From Jimgerdemannia flammicorona (lineage: Eukaryota > Mucoromycota > Endogonomycetes > Endogonales > Endogonaceae): a stretch of DNA of 13,583 nt. Position 1 is the stretch's first letter. Each line of letters opens with the position of its first letter. The translations under genes and the position numbers were made by a program. The notes under the pieces are model-generated. The model searched no databases and had not been told where the DNA came from. It was given only the letters and a program-made list of their open reading frames with translations. Positions 8,412-13,583 of this stretch are shown in pieces. The stretch covers positions 1 through 13,583 of the forward strand of contig RBNI01004711.1 in the NCBI GenBank assembly GCA_003990745.1, in the 5' to 3' direction.

Positions 8412-8640
8412 TAGTGCTCCGAACGGATAGAGTTGATCCGGATGAGATTCGAATCAGATTCGTCATGTGATGGATTCGAATCAACTCGGATTGGTCTCGT
8501 GATCTGATCCGGATTGATCTGGATTGATCCATCCGGATTGATCCAGATTGGTCCATCCGGATTGGTCCATCCGGATTGGTCCATCCGGATTGGTCCATCC
8601 GGATTGGTCCATCCGGATTGGTCCATCCGGATTGAAATCT
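8412..8640. mobile_element. Terminus of a second GTGCTC element running into a satellite
   Basis: TA-GTGCTCCGAACGG at 8412 matches the reverse complement of the right end of the MITE at 6126-6749 (TA-GTGCTCTGAACGAG). It is followed by the same kind of GATTCGAATC and GATCCGGATTGATC blocks. No matching GAGCAC-TA end is present downstream. The sequence passes into a 14-bp array and ends near 8640. It interrupts the Gag frame. Confidence 0.6.
8541..8634. repeat. 14-bp tandem array, about 6.7 copies
   Basis: ATCCGGATTGGTCC is perfect at 8555-8568, 8569-8582, 8583-8596, 8597-8610 and 8611-8624, with a variant copy at 8541-8554 and a partial copy to 8634. Related, less regular ATCCGGATTGATC blocks precede it from about 8507. 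The unit lacks stops on the minus strand in all three frames. Confidence 0.95.
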
Positions 8641-8862
8641 TTGGTGTCATCTCCCTTTCTTTTGTTCATTTCGCTCTTGTTTTTTTTTCCTGCTGCACTT
8701 TGGTGACATCACCTTTTCCTTTTGCTCCCTCTCTTCTTTTGTTCTTTTCTTTGTTCTTTTTCTTTGTTCTTTTTCTTTGTTCTTTCCTGCCGCATCACGA
8801 GCAAACAAAACAGCAGCCCTTAATTCGTATGTTGGTCCAGTCTACTCATTTTTCACCCTGCA
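8641..8862 (+). promoter_or_regulatory. CT-rich presumptive promoter with 13-bp repeat
   Basis: This pyrimidine-rich stretch precedes the first ATG of the five-exon gene. A GTTCTTTTTCTTT unit repeats at 8753-8765 and 8766-8778, with a 12-base version at 8741-8752 and a partial one at 8779. Pyrimidine-rich tracts upstream of start codons are common in filamentous fungi. No clear TATA box is present. The role is inferred from position. Confidence 0.4.
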
Positions 8863-10861
8863 ATGATCATCAAAAGAGGGAGTATTCGAGGTGGAAACGC
8901 ACTCTCTGCTGACAATGTTAGATTCTTTCTCATATGGACAGCACACAAGCTGCTCATCGAGAGCCAAAGAGACGATGGTAGTGGTGGTGGCAATGGCGAT
9001 GGTAATGGCGGGAATGAGGGAGAATTCCAGCAACAACTCATGGCAGCCCTTCAGACCTCAGAATTCACAGACCTTACAGCTATGTATATGGCAGCCTTTT
9101 TTGAGCAGCTGATAGTAGATGTAGGTTGCTCACTCGGCCGCCACTTATTTACTTATATTTATTTAAACTTCCCTAGCACGACCCAATTCACCTCATACTT
9201 TTCTTAGGGTCCACAGCTCTACGGCGAGATCTGCTGACTTTATTTACAATATCTGGTCAAGATGAAGAAAGGCTGGCGGATGTTGTGAGACATGCTTTTG
9301 GTAGCTGAGCTGTTGAGTCAATGCATTGCATGGCAGAGGTCTCAAAAGGAACAGAAGCAAGCCTTCGTGAGCAATCTTGTATAACTTGTGCAACTCATCA
9401 GCATGCAACTCATCAGCATACAACTCATCAGCATACAACTCACTCACTCACTCACTTACTCACTTATGCTCTTTTTCTGAAATACCCATCTCTATGTTTT
9501 ATTTAATTTCATTTTTACATAGTCTCTCTCTAAAAAAACACCCACACCCACACCCACACACAACCCGCCTGCATACAACCTGCCTGCATGCAACCTGCCC
9601 ACATGCAACCTGCCCACATGCAACCCATCTGCATACTTATCTCGGTCTCTCAGATCAGAGCTCAGTTCTATTGGAAAGGAGAGTTCAAAGTTACCCAAGT
9701 TCAACCATGTCCAGTGTCTGATCAAATAGAGAAATTTGAGGGCAAGATGTTCAGCATAAGCAGTACCAATATTGTCATCAAGGCTTGGAGGTCTACATTC
9801 AAATCAGAGCCAATCGTACTCGACCAAGGGGTCCATTGGCCAGCAGGAGTAACCAACGACGAAGAGAACCATATCTTTATTAACGAATGTAGAGAGGTAG
9901 TTGTGATGGTGGTAAGGAACCTCTATGGTGATGAGCTTCGCTGCCACATCAATGAGATTTGCGAGAATTGCATCAAATACCAGATGGCAGGAAAGAGGGA
10001 GCGAAAAAAGCAAGGAGGGGGGGTTTGGATGGGAATTGGGTATACTGCAACACTGGCGAAGGGTGGGTTCCGGAGTTCCTAAATCCCCCACACTCGTCTC
10101 CCTTTTTTTTTTTAACCCCTCTCCAGATAAATCACACTCTTTGCTGACATACTCTTTTTTGATACAATTCCAGGGATACACAAGATTCTGTACCCCTACT
10201 GGAACTTTAGAAGTGCTGTTGAAGAGCAAACTGCATGCGAGCATGACATGGCCTGTGCGGTGATGGCGGCTATGATCTGGGGTTCTTTGAGCAGATTGGT
10301 AGAGCGTATGGCAGACCAGCTTGGTAGTGATCTTGGCACGGCTGTACATATATTCTTGGCACAATTTAGCATGCCTTATGAGGTGAGGAGCTCCGCTTTT
10401 TCAGGGTGCTGTAGCCCAGGGGGTTTCTGCCCCCCCACACACAAAAAGGACTGACTGGTTGCCATCTGTTTCAGCAGGTTTCCAAGCCGGGGCTCCTAGG
10501 GCTGGACCAAGGGCAGGCATCCACCAGCACAGCCTGGCAGTATGAGGTCCTAGGCCAAGGGTTCACCCAACCGTACGCTCACATCACATCAGGATATGTT
10601 GGGTGCAACCTTTCTCTGCCCACACACACAGATAACAATGTCACCTTGGTAATGTTTTACATCCCGGAAAGGAAGGGCCCAACCTGGGAGGATAGTGGTG
10701 GAGTCTGGTACAATCTCATCTACGGTTTCGGGGTCCTGTTTGCAGCCAACATGGCCATCCTATTCCAACCACATAACCACTATGGCACTGTTGCCTTCGA
10801 GGAGAGCTTGGACACAACAGTCATCATACTCACAATAGATGATAGGCTTATCAAGGCCTGA
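8863..10861 (+). CDS. Five-exon gene of unknown function, C-terminus weakly 2OG-Fe(II) dioxygenase-like
   Basis: Proposed exons are 8863-9120, 9177-9284, 9654-10062, 10174-10382 and 10475-10861, giving about 456 residues. All junctions are GT-AG and keep the frame: GTAGGT..CTAG, GTGAGA..CTCAG, GTGGGT..CCAG after a GCTGAC branch-like site, and GTGAGG..TTCAG after ACTGAC. The first in-frame ATG after an upstream stop sets the start. Residues 39-53 are Gly/Asn-rich and 234-245 basic/Gly-rich (this part might instead be intronic). The last exon reads LPTHTDNNVTLVMFYIP, then GG, YGFGVL and ILFQPHNHYGTVAF. HTD at 379-381 and a His at 430 resemble the HxD...H iron ligands of double-stranded beta-helix dioxygenases (TET/JBP and others). 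No Arg or Lys stands about ten residues after the distal His, so the match is incomplete. I do not recognise the family as a whole. The last acceptor could be three bases later. Confidence 0.55.
9391..9435. repeat. 15-bp array, three copies
   Basis: CAACTCATCAGCATG at 9391 is followed by CAACTCATCAGCATA at 9406 and 9421, then by a CACT microsatellite. It lies in the presumed second intron. Confidence 0.9.
9561..9635. repeat. 15-bp array, five copies, related to the array at 9391
   Basis: Units start at 9561, 9576, 9591, 9606 and 9621 with consensus CAACCTGCCTGCATG. The last unit, CAACCCATCTGCATA, differs from the 9391 array unit at only two positions, so both arrays appear to descend from one 15-mer. 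A CCCACA microsatellite precedes it at 9540-9560. Confidence 0.9.
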
Positions 10862-10888
10862 GACTGGCAAGTGGAGCAGTTTTTGTAA

Positions 10889-10972
10889 GGGTTAGGCAAT
10901 CTTTTGCGAGGGTCAGGCAATCTTTTGTGAGGGTTAGGCAGCTATTTTGCATGGGTTGGGCAGTCTTATGTG
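10889..10972. repeat. 21-bp tandem array just after the five-exon gene
   Basis: Four units start at 10889, 10910, 10931 and 10953, with lengths 21, 21, 22 and 20. Each opens GGGTTAGGCA or a close variant and continues with a T-rich part. It begins 28 bases after the stop codon, so it would lie in the 3' untranslated region or terminator of that gene. Confidence 0.85.
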
Positions 10973-11186
10973 GGGGGATTGGGTCAGATGCCTCTTATAT
11001 AGCACTAGCTTAGCCATTATGCAGGGCCCTACTGGTCCCTCAGTCCTGCTCTGTAGCACTGCCGGTGCGGTGCTGTGGTGCAGGGCTGGGGTGCCTGTGG
11101 GACCTGAACCGGTAACTTCGACTACTGGAAACGCCCTCCGACTGCCCTCTGACCGCCAGAAGCACCCTCCGCCCCAGACTCCTTGG
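10973..11186. other. Spacer between arrays, no gene seen
   Basis: This GC-rich stretch has open frames on both strands but no recognisable protein. It leads into the large minisatellite and has a few partial motifs (CTGGGGTGCC, CCGCCAGAAGC) of similar composition. Confidence 0.5.
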
Positions 11187-11640
11187 TAGCTTGGGGCTGC
11201 CCCCATGCTGCTGGCAGAGGGCCGCAAATTTTGCATACTCCCTCCACCTGCCCCACATATCCCGGACACTTGTAGCTTGGGGCTGCCCCTTGCTGCCAGT
11301 GGAGGGCCGCAAATTTTGCATACTCCCTCTGCCGATCCCATACTCGCCAACCCGCCAACTGACCCTGCCCACTGACCCAGGCGCTGACAGCTTGGGGCTA
11401 CCCCTCACTGCTGGCAGAGGGCCACAAATTTTGCACGCTCTCCCCGCCTACCCCCCCGACCCAGACACTTGTGGCTTGGGGCTGCTCCTTGCTGCCAGCG
11501 GAGGGCCACAAATTTTGCGCGCTCCCTCTGCTGACCCACCGACCCGCTGACCTGCCAACCCGCCCACTGACCTGGGTACTAGCAGCTTGGGGCTGCCCCT
11601 CACTGCTGGCTGAGGGCTGCAAATATTGCGTGCTCCCTCC
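11187..11640. repeat. Higher-order minisatellite with alternating ~85 and ~113 bp units
   Basis: Five copies of a block beginning AGCTTGGGGCTGCCCC (or variant) start at 11188, 11274, 11389, 11473 and 11584. Each carries GAGGGCCGCAAATTTTGC about 25 bases later. Spacing alternates 86, 115, 84 and 111. Copies 1, 3 and 5 have CTGCTGGC where copies 2 and 4 have CTGCCAG. This gives an A-B-A-B-A dimer of about 195-201 bp. The minus strand is open in several frames, but the peptide is low-complexity and unlike any known protein. Confidence 0.85.
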
Positions 11641-11696
11641 GCCACTGCTGCCAACCCTGCCCACTTGGGCTGCAAACTTCAGGCCGAGTCCTCAGG

Positions 11697-11748
11697 TTTT
11701 TTTTTTCTTTTTTTTTTTATTAATTTGAAAGGTATTAATTTGAAAGGT
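11697..11748. repeat. Poly-T tract and 15-bp duplication after the hAT gene
   Basis: Ten T, one C and eleven T (11697-11718) are followed by ATTAATTTGAAAGGT twice (11719-11733 and 11734-11748). On the minus strand this is an A-run about 80 bases past the hAT stop codon. It could be an unrelated retroelement tail or hAT subterminal sequence. Confidence 0.7.
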
Positions 11749-11797
11749 ATTAAATATTCCACAAGGCCAACCAACTTGTCTGCGGACCCGCCGAATT

Positions 11798-13390
11798 TTA
11801 GCGGCCTGAGCCCCACCAAGACTTCAGACATATACATGCCCAGATTGTCTCAGTATTCAGCATACACCTCTTTGGGGCAACAAGGTCCATCCCACCTAAG
11901 AACACTCGCTCGACGGAAGCGCTGGAGGCAGGAATCACCAGGTAGTCCCAAGCTATACCACACAGGCTGGGGAAGTTCATTTGACGCAGCTGCATGCCTC
12001 GGTGGGTAGAGCGGTAGTTAGATTGGTGGGTTAAATTGGCCCAATGCCCGCCTGATAATGCCCACCTGACAACCCACCTTCCACCAGTTGAGCACTTCCG
12101 CACCCTCCAGCAGGACCACGTGGTCGCTGGCAAGGTAAATGGTAAGTTTATCTATTGACGGCAGCTCTTCTACTGACGGCAGCTCTTCCACTGACAGCTC
12201 CCTCTTCCTCTTTCTGCTGAAGTAAATGTGGGACAGGAGGGATCCCTTGGCATATTCGTCGGGACTTCAGCTGAAACCTTGCAGCAGTGCGTAGTTTTTC
12301 TGGTACACTTCGATTATGGCCTGTTTGGTTCTCTCAATGAAGTGCTGCTCCCAGCCCTGATCTTTATGATATTGTAGCTTTAAGCATGGGTCCAGTACTG
12401 TTCGAAGAAAAGGAGAGTGAGTTTTTGCAGGGTTTTCTCTATTTTGGAAGGGGCAATGGCCACATGCCGATATCGACATACCTGTATTGATTGAGTATAC
12501 AGTAGTATCTATTTGGGAGTAGTACTTTCTGAGCTTGCTTAGAGCAACCTCCACGACGTCTCTCTGATCTGGGCTTAACCACAAATCACTGCAACCCTCC
12601 AGCCTATCCTCGAGCTTGTCCTCTAGCTGGTTAATCAGAAGATTGTATACTGGTATCACAGAGCTTATTGTCGGGGTCATTTGTTTGACTATATCCTTTA
12701 TACAATTGTCGAAACACTGGCAGTTATATGTGGTGAGGTGTTGCATTGTGTAGAGGCAGACAAAACGAGTGTAGAGCCAGAGCAATCACTACTTACTTCC
12801 AAAACTCTGACAACATTCCTAAGTATGTCCCACTTGCCTTCACCTAGAGCCTCGGTCTGTATTTCCTTGTCAGTAGCCATCATTGAATCTATTGGCTTTT
12901 TTCCTTTAAATAAATCTTCCATCATCTGAAACAGTTACTTCAGCCAACTGAAGAAAAAAAGGATGCATATCATAGCAAACTCCAGCGTGCACTGGATCAT
13001 TGCAAATGTTGAGTTCCAACGTGTACAGATATCCAATATAAGCTCTTTTGGGACTAAACTGATTGCCCTACACTGCGCAGCGAATTTGTCTCGTCGTTGT
13101 GGGGATGATCAGATCAACACAACTAGTTTGTGCAGCTTGGAAATTATACTCAGGGCCCCTCCTCTCTCAGATGTTTTGTCTACATACATAAGATAGTCCT
13201 GAACAGCAAGGTTCAGTACATGGGCCTGGCATTGTACATGGCAGCTTTCTGCACTGAAGGCCACATTTTCCTGTTTGAGGCTGGTTGCTAAAACTTGGAA
13301 AAATGTTTAGTTGTTTGTGGCATTATCCATCATAATGGCCAAAATCTGTACTTGAAATATTTGGTTGGTGAATTATGCAAAAATAAATAA
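11798..13390 (-). pseudogene. hAT-family DNA transposase, 5'-truncated, with three introns
   Basis: hAT transposases cut and paste DNA with an RNase H-like catalytic fold. In one minus frame I read ILAIMMDNATNN, CQAHVLNLAVQDYL, a decayed KFAAQCRAI segment, DICTRWNSTF, EGKWDILRNVVRVLE, then across an intron (12717-12796, GTAAGT..CAG) TISSVIPVYNLL, KLRKYYSQIDTTVYS. A second intron (12398-12481, GTATGT..ACAG) joins VYSINT to VLDPCLKLQYHKD. A third (11990-12077, GTGGGT..GCAG with CTAAC) joins EVLNWWK to LRQMNFPSL, and the C-terminal dimerisation segment AWDYLVIPASSASVERVF ends in TICACLKSWW-type sequence (TIWACICLKSWW). Stops interrupt it at 13375, 13309, 13111, 12937 and 12269 (first bases, minus strand). 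The one near 12937 may sit in a lost intron. The N-terminal BED zinc finger is absent; the retroelement at 13421 lies there. Family assignment is secure; activity is not expected. Confidence 0.9.
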
Positions 13391-13417
13391 CTAACAAAAT
13401 CTATTTTGTTTAAGGAT

Positions 13418-13420
<3 letters not shown>

Positions 13421-13454
<34 letters not shown>

Positions 13455-13583
13455 GACTCATGTCCCACAGATTTTTATTAGAAGGGAACCTAGACTATAT
13501 AGGCCAAAACCCTCCCCCACCACCCACCAAGCACTGCCCCCCCATTAACCTAGGCTAGCTATTGTCTAGCTGTTTTATTATGC
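13421..13583 (-). mobile_element. 3' end of a third poly(A) retroelement copy, cut by the window edge
   Basis: On the minus strand the sequence ends TTTTGGCCTATATAGTCTAG...AATAAAAATC...GAGTCTGTT and then a 30-base A-run (13421-13450). It is the same order as 3700-3850 on the plus strand. It is richer in G and C than copy 1 (for example GGTTCCC against GATTCTC), so it looks less mutated. Its tail points at the hAT remnant, which is in the same orientation. Confidence 0.8.

Larger units (their letters stand above)
9285..9653 (+). other. Large intron 2 holding two minisatellites
   Basis: At 369 bases this intron is several times longer than the other introns of the gene (56 to about 110). It begins GTGAGA and ends TCTCTCAG. 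Its length is largely due to two 15-bp arrays and CA/CACTC-rich simple sequence between and beside them. The neighbouring exons are in frame with each other across it. Confidence 0.45.

Noticed and set aside
8359..8669. Three overlapping minus-strand open frames of 62-88 residues
   Set aside because: They are produced by the 14-bp array, which has no stop in any frame.
9804..10364. 186-residue minus-strand open frame
   Set aside because: It spans introns and exons of the plus-strand gene and has no recognisable motif; the plus-strand splicing model is more coherent.
10889..10940. AGGGTTAGG as interstitial telomere repeat
   Set aside because: The unit is 21 bp and TTAGGG is not itself repeated.
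11187..11640. CRISPR-like regularly spaced repeats
   Set aside because: Units are long, contiguous and diverged, with no unique spacers, and the context is eukaryotic.
11040..11664. Minus-strand frames with repeated CKICGPP, like a zinc-binding repeat protein
   Set aside because: The Cys pairs come from the minisatellite, appear in several frames at once and lack a second ligand pair.

Overview
The window looks like nuclear DNA of a filamentous fungus, most likely a Pezizomycotina ascomycete. The reasons are short GT-AG introns of 56 to about 110 bp with CTGAC or CTAAC branch-like sites, CT-rich sequence before a gene, a decayed F-box/LRR-like gene, and repeats whose copies differ mainly by C-to-T and G-to-A changes. 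A repeat-rich genome such as a truffle or relative is a guess, not something the sequence proves. Nothing bacterial, viral or organellar is visible.

Layout. Bases 1-1330 hold no gene I can support. Bases 1340-2330 (minus) carry a frameshifted F-box/leucine-rich-repeat pseudogene, followed by an 18-bp minisatellite. Bases 2632-3850 are a complete poly(A)-tailed non-autonomous retroelement between 9-bp target duplications. A second copy at 4254-4965 is transition-mutated, and the 3' end of a third copy closes the window on the minus strand (13421-13583). Bases 4966-5640 resemble an LTR or promoter region, next to an acidic minus-strand ORF (5644-5928).

Bases 6126-8411 are a broken Gag-like gene with a CCHC zinc knuckle. 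A ~620-bp foldback MITE with TA target sites lies at its left end, and the terminus of a related element cuts its right end. That second element runs into a 14-bp satellite. Bases 8863-10861 hold the only gene that looks intact: a five-exon reading frame of about 456 residues, unrecognised overall. Its C-terminal part has a weak resemblance to 2-oxoglutarate/Fe(II) dioxygenase jelly rolls. Its second intron carries two related 15-bp arrays.

A 21-bp array follows the gene, then a higher-order minisatellite (11187-11640). Bases 11798-13390 (minus) are the C-terminal two thirds of a hAT transposase gene that still shows three recognisable introns but carries several stops. It is cut off upstream by the poly(A) retroelement.

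The genes do not form a pathway. The window is a nest of transposons and minisatellites around one plausible host or element-borne gene. No previously undescribed defence-like system is evident. The most novel-looking items are the poly(A) element family, the GTGCTC foldback element with its satellite offshoot, and the unknown five-exon gene.
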